This document shows, piece after piece, positions 54,422 through 63,656 of a stretch of 64,000 nucleotides of DNA. A program made the translations under genes and the position numbers. The notes beneath the pieces were generated by a model that worked only from the letters and a program-made list of their open reading frames with translations, searched no databases and was not told where the DNA came from. Within the stretch, counting starts at the first letter, position 1. Every line of letters begins with the position of its first letter. Origin of the DNA: G963668605 sp963668605 (GTDB lineage: Bacteria > Acidobacteriota > Terriglobia > Bryobacterales > Bryobacteraceae); the NCBI GenBank assembly GCA_963668605.1, contig OY764903.1, positions 5,580,001 to 5,644,000 on the forward strand. The letters are read 5' to 3'.

Positions 54422-54440
54422 TAGTGAATCACTAGTGAAT
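54422..54440. promoter_or_regulatory. Palindrome plus direct repeat, candidate operator
   Basis: AGTGA-A-TCACT (54423-54433) is a perfect palindrome, and TAGTGAAT occurs twice (54422-54429 and 54433-54440). It sits in the 45-base gap between the divergent regulator gene and the GH2-fusion gene and overlaps the proposed GTG start of the latter, a good position for a repressor or activator site. Confidence 0.4.
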
Positions 54441-57400
54441 ACCCCCAAGTTTCTTGACGGGGACGGCCACCTCTGCGAGAATTTGACTCTGATTATACGC
54501 ATCTTATCCGTTTGGATCCTGCTCGCGGGCGGCGTGGGCAGCGGCATGGCCTCGGACCCCAGGGTAGTCAAGAACATCAACCGGGACTGGACCTTCCAAT
54601 ATCTTCCAGATTCCCGGCCGGATGCCCGTCCCGCCGCGCCGGATTACGATGACAGCCGTTGGCCGGCCGTGGCCTTGCCGCACACCTGGAGCACTTACGA
54701 AACCACTCGCGACGTGCACCCCTTCATCCGCTCGGCCTCCGAACGCGACGACTCCTACTGGTGGTACGGCTGGGGCTGGTACCGCAAGCGGTTCACCATC
54801 GGCAGGCAGTACACCGGGCGCCTGGTGGCGATCGAGTTCGACGGTGTGCAGAAGTATTCCCGCATCTACCTGAACGGCGCGCTGGTGGCGGAGCACAAGG
54901 GTGGCTATACCAGTTTTTCCGTGGACATCACCAAACAGGTGCGCTTCGGAGCGGAAAACGTGCTGGCCGTGGAGGTTTCCAACCGCCGGGACGATCCCTA
55001 CGGACGCATCCCGCCCATGACGGCCGGCAATTTCGATGTCTACGGAGGCATTTACCGCGATGTCTCGCTGGTGATCCGTGACCGGCTGCACGTGCCATTC
55101 CAGGGTTCGGCTGACTACGAGGGCGGTACCTTCGTCACCACCCCGGAGGTGAGCGAGACGCGCGGCACGGTGCAGGTCCGCACCTGGGTGCGGAACGAGT
55201 TTCCGGAGGCCCGCGCCTGCACCCTGGTCACCACCGTGCTCGACGCCGGCGGCAGAACCGTGGCTCAGGCGATCAACAGGGAAACAATCGAAGCTGGTAA
55301 GACCCGGGAGTTCACCCAAAGCCTCGGCCCGGTCGCGGCCCCCCGCATATGGTCGCCGGAGTCTCCGTACTTATACCGGGTGGCCACCGAAGTCCGCGAC
55401 GGTGATCGCCTGGCAGATACTTACTGCTCTCCTCTGGGTTTCCGCTGGTACACCTGGAACAAGGCCGAAAAGCGCCTTTATCTGAATGGGAAGAAACTCG
55501 TGCTGCGCGGCATCAACCGCCACCAGGAATACCCCTGGCTCGGCGACGCCATGCCCAAGTGGATGCACCGCAAGGACCTGGAAGATATCCGCTACAACAT
55601 GGGGCTGTACTTCCAGCGCACCGCGCACTACCCCAATGACCCGTTTGTCTACGACGAATGCGACCGGCTGGGCTTCATCCTCATTGAGGAGGCCCCCAAT
55701 ATCAAGGACATCGCCTTCGGGCGCGACGTGCAGCGGCAGAACCTCCAGGAGATGATCCGGCGGGACCGCAACCACCCCAGCATCTTCATCTGGAGCATCG
55801 GGAACGAGACCAACCATCCGGCCGACTCCGCCTGGGCTGCGGAGGAAGACGCCACCCGCCTCATCTACCTGCGTCGGGGTGAGAACGGCGGCGACCATGT
55901 GCAGATCACCGATAAGGACTTGGCCATCGAGAACCTGCTGCGCTGCACCGTGCGCGGGTGGTATTCGAGCGACGACCGCGATTTCGGCCCCGAGACCCGC
56001 AACCCGTCGAGCGGGCAGGTGACCGGAACGGAGACTTGGCAGCACGAGGCCGACGTGCGCAGCGGCCGCCTGATGGACGACAACCTGGTGGTCTGGCTTT
56101 ACGCCGACCACGGCGCCGACCGCGAATACCTCAACTCCCCCCTCAAGCACATCAATCCCAAAGGCTGGGTAGACCTCTACCGCTTCCCAAAGTACGTGTA
56201 CTACCTGTGGCAGGCGAACTTTACCGCCAAGCCGATGACCTTTATCCATCCTCACTACTGGCGCGAGCGGTACCTGGGCCAGCGCAAGGACATCGTGGTG
56301 GATTCGAACTGCGATGAGGTGGTGCTCAAGGTAAACGGCGAGACGGTGGGAACGGCCAAGCCCTCGGATGCGAACGCCCATGCTGTGACCTTCCGCAACG
56401 TGGAGATCCGGCGTGGGACCATCTCCGTGGAAGGCCGCAAGGACGGAGAACGCGCGGCCGATTTGGTGACCATGGCCGGCAAGCCCGCGCGGCTTGTGCT
56501 GAAGGCTTCGCCGGACCACATCCCGGCGGACCGCTCGGGCATTTCCGTGATTTCGGCGGATATTGTGGATGCCAACGGCGTGCACGTTTACGGGGCCAAT
56601 GCGCCGCTCCAGTGGACGGTGAGCGGTCCGGCGGCGTTGGTTGGTCCGCGGGAATACGGCACCGATACGGACAAGAACGGCGCCATGGAAGGCACCATGT
56701 ACATCGACTCGCCGGTGGCCAACGTGTTGCGCTCCAAGGCCCTGCCCGGCGCCATCAAGGTGACGGTGACGGCGCAGGGGTTGGTGCGTGGCGAGGTCAC
56801 GGTGACGGCTGTGGCACCCGTGGAAGGCAGAGTCGAAGGCATCGTTGAGCCGGCTTTGACGGATGACGGACGCGCGGCCGTGCGACGCGATCCTGCCTTC
56901 AAGACCGTCGTCGTCGCCGCCAAGGCCGGAAAGCTCCAGGAGATCCGCCAGGACTACGACTATAACGCCGGCTCCCGCGAAGAATACCGCAAGCAGGTGG
57001 AAGATTTCGTTCGGCAGCGCAATCCCGGTATCGATCCGTTTACCGCGACTTACCGTGTGTTCATCGAGCGCATGACAAGCATCGTGCAGGAGCGCAGCGG
57101 CCACCTGGTGGCGGACGATTACAACTTCAACGTGCGCGCCTTCAACGACAAGTCCGGCCCGTACCGCAGTTCCACCTCGAAAAAGGCTCCGGCGCCGGAA
57201 GACCAGCGCGCACGCATCAAATCTACACTGTTCGTTCCGGACCCCCTACCGCCGTTGGCTGCGGAAAGCTACGGTCAGTTCGAACCCGTGCCCGGTGTGG
57301 TGGTGGAGCGCCTGAGCTACGCCACGGCCTACGGCCTGCGCGTGCCTACCATCCTGTACCGCCCCAAGACGCAGACGGGCAAAGCGCCCGGCCTGATCGT

Positions 57401-58355
57401 GGTCAACGGCCACGGCGGCGATAAATACAGTTGGTATTCCTACTACACCGGCATCCTGTATGCGCAGGCGGGAGCGAGCGTCCTCACCTACGATCCCATC
57501 GGGGAAGGGGAGCGCAATGCGCAGCGCAAGTCCGGCACGCGCCAGCACGACCGCGCGGTGGATCCGCCCGAAATGGGGCGCCGCATGGGAGGCCTCATGA
57601 TGACCGACGTGATGCAGGCGGTCTCTTATCTGAACCAGCGCCCGGAGGTGGACCCCAAGCGGATCGCCGCCATGGGCTACTCCATGGGGTCGTTCGTGCT
57701 GGGCCTCGCCTGCGCCGCCGAACCGCGCTTGAACGCCTGCGTGTTAGTGGGTGGGGGCAACCTCGATGGCCCCGGCGGTTACTGGGACTCGAGCGGCAAG
57801 ACCATGTGCCAGGGCATCCCGTACCGCTCACTGGCGTTTCTGGGCGACCGCGGCGCGGTGCTCTACGGCCTGCACGCCGTGCGGGGCGCCACTCTGGTTT
57901 TCAACGGCGCTGCGGACGACGTGGTGTCCATCCCCAAGATGGGCGTGGCGTTTTTCGAGGACCTGCGCAAGCGTACTATCGCTTTGCACGGCAGCGCCCA
58001 GAACGTATTCGATTTCGCCTTCGAGCCCGGCGGCGGGCACCGGCCCTACTTCCTCACGCGCCCCGTGGCGCTCTGGCTCGAAAAGCGCCTGGACTTTCCG
58101 AATTGGACGGCGGAGAGCATCGCGCGCATGCCGGAGACCCACGTCGCCGAGTGGGCGCAGCGGCAGAACGTGTCATTCGATAGACTCTACGCCACCGAAC
58201 TGAGGGAAGGCGGCACTCGCGCGTTGGGAACGGGGATTCCAGCGGTGGGGCGCGAGGCGCTGGATGCGCTTCCGCGAGACCGCTGGGAGCGGGATCAGGA
58301 CAAGTACATCTATGAGACGTGGCTGAAGGAGGCTAGGTCGCGCATCGCGCCGTGA
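54435..58355 (+). CDS. Glycoside hydrolase family 2 enzyme fused to an alpha/beta hydrolase (esterase) domain
   Basis: A 1306-residue exported protein with a hydrophobic signal (TLIIRILSVWILLAGGVGSG). The GH2 part has a jelly-roll sugar-binding domain (about 45-225; ALPHTWSTYE, YRKRFTI, NGALVAEHKGGYTSF), an immunoglobulin-like domain, and a TIM barrel with GINRHQEYPWLGDAM and acid/base Glu458 in WSIGNE. A GH2 C-terminal-type domain follows (PADRSGISVISADIVDANG). From about residue 945 comes an alpha/beta hydrolase: oxyanion HGG (VNGHGGDK), nucleophile Ser1083 in GYSMGS, candidate Asp in NGAADD and His in GGGHRPY. The GTG start at 54435 lacks a good ribosome site; TTG at 54483 is an alternative. 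Likely a bifunctional glycosidase/deacylase for pectic side chains. Confidence 0.87.
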   Translation: MNTPKFLDGDGHLCENLTLIIRILSVWILLAGGVGSGMASDPRVVKNINRDWTFQYLPDSRPDARPAAPDYDDSRWPAVALPHTWSTYETTRDVHPFIRSASERDDSYWWYGWGWYRKRFTIGRQYTGRLVAIEFDGVQKYSRIYLNGALVAEHKGGYTSFSVDITKQVRFGAENVLAVEVSNRRDDPYGRIPPMTAGNFDVYGGIYRDVSLVIRDRLHVPFQGSADYEGGTFVTTPEVSETRGTVQVRTWVRNEFPEARACTLVTTVLDAGGRTVAQAINRETIEAGKTREFTQSLGPVAAPRIWSPESPYLYRVATEVRDGDRLADTYCSPLGFRWYTWNKAEKRLYLNGKKLVLRGINRHQEYPWLGDAMPKWMHRKDLEDIRYNMGLYFQRTAHYPNDPFVYDECDRLGFILIEEAPNIKDIAFGRDVQRQNLQEMIRRDRNHPSIFIWSIGNETNHPADSAWAAEEDATRLIYLRRGENGGDHVQITDKDLAIENLLRCTVRGWYSSDDRDFGPETRNPSSGQVTGTETWQHEADVRSGRLMDDNLVVWLYADHGADREYLNSPLKHINPKGWVDLYRFPKYVYYLWQANFTAKPMTFIHPHYWRERYLGQRKDIVVDSNCDEVVLKVNGETVGTAKPSDANAHAVTFRNVEIRRGTISVEGRKDGERAADLVTMAGKPARLVLKASPDHIPADRSGISVISADIVDANGVHVYGANAPLQWTVSGPAALVGPREYGTDTDKNGAMEGTMYIDSPVANVLRSKALPGAIKVTVTAQGLVRGEVTVTAVAPVEGRVEGIVEPALTDDGRAAVRRDPAFKTVVVAAKAGKLQEIRQDYDYNAGSREEYRKQVEDFVRQRNPGIDPFTATYRVFIERMTSIVQERSGHLVADDYNFNVRAFNDKSGPYRSSTSKKAPAPEDQRARIKSTLFVPDPLPPLAAESYGQFEPVPGVVVERLSYATAYGLRVPTILYRPKTQTGKAPGLIVVNGHGGDKYSWYSYYTGILYAQAGASVLTYDPIGEGERNAQRKSGTRQHDRAVDPPEMGRRMGGLMMTDVMQAVSYLNQRPEVDPKRIAAMGYSMGSFVLGLACAAEPRLNACVLVGGGNLDGPGGYWDSSGKTMCQGIPYRSLAFLGDRGAVLYGLHAVRGATLVFNGAADDVVSIPKMGVAFFEDLRKRTIALHGSAQNVFDFAFEPGGGHRPYFLTRPVALWLEKRLDFPNWTAESIARMPETHVAEWAQRQNVSFDRLYATELREGGTRALGTGIPAVGREALDALPRDRWERDQDKYIYETWLKEARSRIAP

Positions 58356-58471
58356 TCCGCATGAGCCAACACCTCACACGCCGTAATCTTGTTGCCCTAC
58401 CACCTGCACGACCTCGACGCCACCTTCTTCGTGCAGGCCGCTTCCCAGTTCATCCTCGAGGACACTCCATC

Positions 58472-59830
58472 ATGCGATTCGTGATCATCCTTGTGCTGTG
58501 CTCGGCGGCGTGGGCCGCCGATTTCGCACCCGTCTTTAATGTAAAGAGCTTTGGCGCCGCAGCCGACCGCAAGACCATGGACACCGCCGCCATCCAGAAG
58601 ACCATCGACGCCGCTGCCGCCGCAGGCGGCGGAATGGTCTACTTTCCGACCGGTGGTTTCCTCTCCGGCACCATCTTCCTCAAGAGCAATGTCACGCTGT
58701 ACCTCGCGCCGGGGGCCGTGCTGCTGGGGAGCAGCCGCATTCAGGACTACAACCCCAAGCACCTCATTTACGCGAAAAATGTTGAGAACGTGGCCATCGA
58801 GGGTAGCGGAACCATTGACGGCCAGGGCGACCTGTTCTTCGACAAGGGTCTGAAGCCGCTCGACCGCCCCAGCCCGCTCATCGAGATCTGGGACTCGCGC
58901 AATATCCGGATTCAGGATATTACGATCCGGAAGGCGCCAGCCTGGACCATCCATCCCAAGAACTGCGATGGCGTCAAGATCCGCGGCATCTCGCTGCGGA
59001 ATAATCTGCGGGCGATCAACAGCGACGGCATCGATATCGATTCCAGTCGCAACGTTATCATCTCCGACTGCCACATCGAGGCGGGCGACGACTGCATCGT
59101 GCTCAAGACCACCGACCGACAGGGATCGCACGGGCCCACGGAGAACGTGACCGTCACCAACTGCGTGCTGGTGAGTGCGGCATCGGCACTCAAGCTTGGC
59201 ACCGAAAGCTGGGGCGATTTCCGCCATATTGTCTTTTCCAATTGCGTGATCAGGGATTCCCGCACGGGCATCGCGCTGCTCGCGAAGGACGGCGGCATTA
59301 TGGAAGACATCCACTTTTCCAACATTGCGATGACCACCCGGCCCAAGTGGGGGCTGGGCGTGGAATGGCCCATCGTGGTGGATATCGAGAAACGCGACGA
59401 AAAATCGAAGCTCAGCCACATCCGCGACGTGTCCTTCAGCGACATCTCGATTTTCGGCAAAGGACGCGTGCTGGCCGAGGGCACGCCGGAGAGTCCCATT
59501 GAGAACCTGATTTTCCGCAACGTGTCGATGCGCATGAGCGGCTACGAGGAGATCGGAAAGGTCAAGAAGATGCGTGGCGGGTCTAAGACGGTGGCGGCCG
59601 GCATGCCCGATTACGGTCCCACGCCGGCGGCGATGATCTTCGCGCACATCCAGGGACTGAGGCTCGACGGAATCCGTACAGTCTGGCCCGAGGTCGCCAA
59701 CGCGCCCGAGCGCTCCGCTATTTTCGGCGACGAGCTTCGAGACGTGCTGATCTCGGGCTTCCACGGCACGGGGTCAACGCCCGGCGCGAAGCCTATTCGG
59801 ATCGAAAATTCTCGCGAGGTACGGCAATGA
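58472..59830 (+). CDS. GH28 polygalacturonase-family protein
   Basis: A 452-residue secreted beta-helix enzyme. ATG at 58472 begins a signal peptide (MRFVIILVLCSAAWAAD); an upstream in-frame start only adds non-family residues. The family opening FNVKSFGAAADRKTMDTAAI is followed by rungs of a right-handed beta-helix. All three catalytic aspartates are visible: Asp185 in NSDGIDID and Asp206/Asp207 in AGDDCIVLKT, with GSHGPTENVTVTNC as the later His motif. It should hydrolyse galacturonan or rhamnogalacturonan links. The next gene overlaps its stop by four bases (ATGA). Confidence 0.92.
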   Translation: MRFVIILVLCSAAWAADFAPVFNVKSFGAAADRKTMDTAAIQKTIDAAAAAGGGMVYFPTGGFLSGTIFLKSNVTLYLAPGAVLLGSSRIQDYNPKHLIYAKNVENVAIEGSGTIDGQGDLFFDKGLKPLDRPSPLIEIWDSRNIRIQDITIRKAPAWTIHPKNCDGVKIRGISLRNNLRAINSDGIDIDSSRNVIISDCHIEAGDDCIVLKTTDRQGSHGPTENVTVTNCVLVSAASALKLGTESWGDFRHIVFSNCVIRDSRTGIALLAKDGGIMEDIHFSNIAMTTRPKWGLGVEWPIVVDIEKRDEKSKLSHIRDVSFSDISIFGKGRVLAEGTPESPIENLIFRNVSMRMSGYEEIGKVKKMRGGSKTVAAGMPDYGPTPAAMIFAHIQGLRLDGIRTVWPEVANAPERSAIFGDELRDVLISGFHGTGSTPGAKPIRIENSREVRQ

Positions 59831-60249
59831 AATGGTGGGTGGTCCTCCTGTGCGCGCTGCCGGCGCTGGCCATCTCCGACGGTTTCGTGGCCGTGCTCAT
59901 CAACGACCTCGAGGGCGACGGCAGGGGTGAGGTCGTTTGCCTTCTGGAGGAAGGCGACGTAGGTCGCGTCGCCTTCCTCGACGGAAAGACGGGCGAGATC
60001 CACCGAAACTCCTTTCCGCCCGGATGGCGGCCGGTAAACGGGATCGGCAGACCGGTACAAGACCTCATGACGACCGATGGCCATCCGGCTGTCTTCGTCT
60101 TCAGCAACACGGACTTGGTAAGCCGCCGCGAAGTCACTCGGGCCTCTGGCCGCGAGCACCGTTTTGTGGCTGGCACGAAACATGGGCGGCGGTTACCAAT
60201 CCTACTTCAAATGGGAAAAGGAATGAAATGCGAAAACTTGCAGTCTTAG
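59827..60249 (+). CDS. Small secreted protein, possibly frameshifted
   Basis: A 140-residue open frame with signal peptide (MKWWVVLLCALPALAIS) coupled to the GH28 gene by an ATGA overlap. Residues about 24-100 (VAVLINDLEGDGRGEVVCLL, VGRVAFLDGKTGEI) resemble an FG-GAP or beta-propeller blade. The last 40 residues are basic and unlike the rest. In another frame, from about 60130, the sequence reads on to ARNMGGGYQSYFKWEKE and stops at 60226, two bases before the TonB receptor start, which looks like a natural protein end. So the gene may have suffered a small indel near 60120. Function unknown. Confidence 0.6.
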   Translation: MKWWVVLLCALPALAISDGFVAVLINDLEGDGRGEVVCLLEEGDVGRVAFLDGKTGEIHRNSFPPGWRPVNGIGRPVQDLMTTDGHPAVFVFSNTDLVSRREVTRASGREHRFVAGTKHGRRLPILLQMGKGMKCENLQS

Positions 60250-63200
60250 TGGCCTTGCTCCTCGCCGCGTTTGCGATGGCGCAGGATTATCGCGGCAGCC
60301 TGGAAGGTACCGTGACGGACGCCACGGACGCGGTGGTCCCGGGCGTTGCCATCGTCGTGCAGAACGAGAGCACGAACGCCGCTTTGAAAACGGAGACGAA
60401 CAGCCGCGGCAACTACCTGGCGCCGTTGCTCGAGCCCGGCGAGTATACCGTCACCGCCGAAGCACGCGGCTTCAAGAAGCTGATGAAGAAGTCCGTCACC
60501 GTGCGCACGGGCGAAAAGCTGACCTTTGATATCCGCATGGAAGTGGGCGCCACGTCCGAATCGGTTGAAGTCAAGGCCGAGGTGCCACTGGTGGAAACAG
60601 CGTCGGCCAACATGGCGCAAATTGTGGACCGGCGCTTTCTCGATTCGCTGTACCTGTCCAACCGCAGCCCGCTGGCCATGCTGTCCCTGACTCCGGGTGT
60701 GGAGGGCGGCGGCAAGAAATTCACCGACAGCACCCAGCAGGAATTCACCATTCAGGGCGGCGGCGGCGTGAAGGGGAACAACGAAATCACGCTTGACGGC
60801 GCTTCGGTGGTAGTCCCGCGGCAGGGCGGTACCATCGCGGCCTCGCCCTCGGGCGACGCGGTGGAAGAGATGCGCATCCAGAGCACCATGTTCGACGCGG
60901 CTTACGGCCACTCAAACGGTGGCGTGGTGGCCTTCGCCAGCCGCGGCGGCACCAACACGCCGCACGGCTCCTTCGAGGGCTTCTACCGCAACAGCGCCCT
61001 CAATGCCAATAGCTGGCTGAACAACAAGCGTGGCTTGGGCAAGCCGGACGACAGCCGCCAGTTCTACTCCGGCGCCTTTGGCGGTCCCATCTGGTTACCG
61101 AAAATCTACAATGGCAAGAACCGCACCTTCTTCTTCACCAGTGTGCAGTACGACAAAACCCAGGGCGGCAGCACGTACTCCGGCAGGACCTTCACGGACC
61201 TGGAGCGCAAGGGCGATTTCTCCCAGACGCTCAACGGCCAGGGCGCCAAGCTCACCATCTACGACCCGTTCAGCACGGTCGTGACCGGATCCACAGCCAC
61301 CCGTCAGCCGTTCGCCGGCAACATCATTCCCGCTTCGAAGCTGGACAACGCCGGCAAGACCATGGCGGCAGGCTTCCCGCTGCCCAATATCTCCGGTCCG
61401 GCGCAAATCGGGGCTTATAACTGGGTCTCGCAGGGCACCTCCAACGAACCGGCCAGACAGATCAGCACGCGCGTGGACCAGATGATCAACAGCAGCCACA
61501 AGCTGTTCGGCCGCTTCAACTACATCAACTACGACCGCCGCTACAGCCAGATCCCCGCGGGCATGCTGCGCGCCCCAGTGGGCGGTGAGCCGAACGACGA
61601 CCTGCGTAACATGTACAGCGTCAGCCTGAACAGCGATCATGTGCTCACGCCCACCCTGATTGCCTCCATGCGCTACATCGTCAACCGTTACGACAGCAGC
61701 ACGGTGTTCCGCAACAGCTACGTGTCGCTGAAGAGCCTGGGGTTGCCGGACATCATCTCGCAAAACGCCGCGCTACAGGCCTGGCCGCGCCTCGACCTCG
61801 GTTCCAACACCATCACTATGGGGAACCGGCTGAAGGCCCGCGCCAATGATTCCCACGGATTCAATCCCAGCGCCAGCAAGCTTACCGGCGCCCACAGTAC
61901 CCGCTTCGGCGCGGACATCCGCATCGTGAACTGGAACGAGGTCAGCCCGGATTATTCCGGCGCTGGCCAGTTCTCCTTCAGCGACCGGTTCACGCGCTCC
62001 GATCCGTTCAAGTCGGACACCGGCAAGACCACCGGCGCTTCGCTCGTCTCACTGCTGTTGGGCACGCCCGACAGTGGCTCGCTGGGCGGCGCTACCCCGT
62101 ACTCGCTGCGCAGCTACTACTATGCGTTCTACGTGCAGGACCAGTGGAAGATTTCCAAGAAAGTGACCCTCAGCTACGGCCTGCGCTACGAAATCGAAAC
62201 GCCCTACACCGAGCGCTACAACCGCTTGGCTTACGGCTTCGATTACACCTCGCCGAGCCCCGTGAAGGTGCCTGGCGTGGACTTGCGCGGCGGGCTGCTG
62301 TTTGCTGGCGTCAACGGCTCCAGCCGCTATGAAGGTCAGGTGGACACCAACAACTTCGCCCCCAATATCGGGATCGCCTGGCAGATTCGCCAGGGCACCG
62401 TGCTCCGCGCCGGTTACGGCCTGTTCTACGCCAGTTCCCTCGGCAACATGGATACCGGTTTTCGCATCCCGCCCACCTTCGACCTGAATGCCCCCTACGT
62501 GGGGACCACGGACAGCGGCGCCACGCCGTACACCACGTTCGCCAATCCCTACCCGAACGGAATCCAGGCTCCCAGCGGCAACAAGGACGGGCTGGCCGCG
62601 CGGTACGGCAACAGCCTGAGCTTCGTGACCCAGGGACGCGTGCTTCCCTATGCGCAACAATGGCAGGGCGGATTGCAGCAGAGCCTGCCCGGAAAGACGC
62701 GGCTGGAACTCGCCTTCGTCCGCATGCTCAGCGTGAAGGGCCTGGAGAGCTTCAACCTGAACGAAAAGCCGGACAAATACCTGGCTCTGGGCGCAGCCGA
62801 AAACATACAGGTGCCCAACCCCTTCTACAACATCCTGCCGTCGAGCACCTCACTCGGTTCTTCCAAGAACACCGCGCAGAAGAACCTGTGGACAGCATAT
62901 CCGCAGTTCACCAGCCTCAGTCAAGGCGGATCGAACACCCACGTGGCGGTCTATCACGCCGTGGAGGTGAACCTCGAAAAGCGCCTCGGCAACGGGCTGT
63001 CCGTACTCTCGAGCCTGACCCTCTCCAAGCTGATGGAGAACAACATCACCAGCCTGGTGAATGAGCGCCACTACCGGACCGTCGGCGAACTGGACCGGCC
63101 GTACACATTCAACCTTGCGGCGGTCTACGACCTGCCCTTCGGCATGGGCCGTGCGTTCCTGAACGGCAGAGGCCTCGGTTCCCGGCTGCTCGGCAACTGG

Positions 63201-63656
63201 ACACTCAGCGCCCGCACGGTCTTCCGCGGGGGCAACCCGATGTCCGTCAGCGACGCCAACGGCAGGCCCATCCGGCTACGCAATGCCGCCAAGAGCGACA
63301 GTGTCAGCGATCGTCTCGGCGACAGAATCGATCCGAAGACCGGGGCGGTCCTGAATCCGTACTTCGACATCACGGCGTTCCAATCGCTGCCTACCCAGTA
63401 CACTATCGCGCCGGATCCACCCCAGCTATCCGAGTTGCGGACTCCCAGCGCCAAGACCCTTGACGCCTCCATCATCAAACGTTTCCAGCTTCACGAGCGG
63501 TGGCGGTTCGAAGCCCGAATGGACGCCTCGGCGGTGCTGAACCAACCGCTCTGGAACGCGCCCGGCACAGATATGACCAATAAAGCCACCTTTGGGGTCA
63601 TCCCCAGCGCAGGCGGCAACCGTAACATCCAACTCGCCTTCCGGACCATCTTCTAG
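60228..63656 (+). CDS. TonB-dependent receptor, Oar-like
   Basis: A 1142-residue outer-membrane receptor. ATG at 60228 opens a signal peptide (MRKLAVLVALLLAAFAMAQ) with AAAAGGA about six bases upstream; the frame is open for 97 codons more but without likely coding. A carboxypeptidase-regulatory domain (about 20-105; GTVTDATDAVVPGVAIVVQ), the plug (ALKTETNSRGNYLAPLLEPG precedes it; plug residues FTIQGGGGVKGNNEITLDGA, YGHSNGGVVAFASRGG) and a barrel to the terminal NRNIQLAFRTIF are complete. By position after GH2-esterase and GH28 genes it should import pectic oligosaccharides. The stop overlaps the end of a transposase remnant on the opposite strand. Confidence 0.93.
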   Translation: MRKLAVLVALLLAAFAMAQDYRGSLEGTVTDATDAVVPGVAIVVQNESTNAALKTETNSRGNYLAPLLEPGEYTVTAEARGFKKLMKKSVTVRTGEKLTFDIRMEVGATSESVEVKAEVPLVETASANMAQIVDRRFLDSLYLSNRSPLAMLSLTPGVEGGGKKFTDSTQQEFTIQGGGGVKGNNEITLDGASVVVPRQGGTIAASPSGDAVEEMRIQSTMFDAAYGHSNGGVVAFASRGGTNTPHGSFEGFYRNSALNANSWLNNKRGLGKPDDSRQFYSGAFGGPIWLPKIYNGKNRTFFFTSVQYDKTQGGSTYSGRTFTDLERKGDFSQTLNGQGAKLTIYDPFSTVVTGSTATRQPFAGNIIPASKLDNAGKTMAAGFPLPNISGPAQIGAYNWVSQGTSNEPARQISTRVDQMINSSHKLFGRFNYINYDRRYSQIPAGMLRAPVGGEPNDDLRNMYSVSLNSDHVLTPTLIASMRYIVNRYDSSTVFRNSYVSLKSLGLPDIISQNAALQAWPRLDLGSNTITMGNRLKARANDSHGFNPSASKLTGAHSTRFGADIRIVNWNEVSPDYSGAGQFSFSDRFTRSDPFKSDTGKTTGASLVSLLLGTPDSGSLGGATPYSLRSYYYAFYVQDQWKISKKVTLSYGLRYEIETPYTERYNRLAYGFDYTSPSPVKVPGVDLRGGLLFAGVNGSSRYEGQVDTNNFAPNIGIAWQIRQGTVLRAGYGLFYASSLGNMDTGFRIPPTFDLNAPYVGTTDSGATPYTTFANPYPNGIQAPSGNKDGLAARYGNSLSFVTQGRVLPYAQQWQGGLQQSLPGKTRLELAFVRMLSVKGLESFNLNEKPDKYLALGAAENIQVPNPFYNILPSSTSLGSSKNTAQKNLWTAYPQFTSLSQGGSNTHVAVYHAVEVNLEKRLGNGLSVLSSLTLSKLMENNITSLVNERHYRTVGELDRPYTFNLAAVYDLPFGMGRAFLNGRGLGSRLLGNWTLSARTVFRGGNPMSVSDANGRPIRLRNAAKSDSVSDRLGDRIDPKTGAVLNPYFDITAFQSLPTQYTIAPDPPQLSELRTPSAKTLDASIIKRFQLHERWRFEARMDASAVLNQPLWNAPGTDMTNKATFGVIPSAGGNRNIQLAFRTIF

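Noticed and set aside
55371..57104. Minus-strand open frame of 577 codons inside the GH2-fusion gene
   Set aside because: Same type of antisense shadow; the plus-strand frame carries intact GH2 motifs.
58397..59764. Minus-strand open frame of 455 codons opposite the GH28 gene
   Set aside because: GH28 catalytic motifs are on the plus strand; the antisense product is compositionally biased and unrecognisable.
59937..60227. Extended N terminus for the TonB receptor at 60228
   Set aside because: The added residues are highly basic, overlap the preceding gene, and would bury a clear signal peptide.
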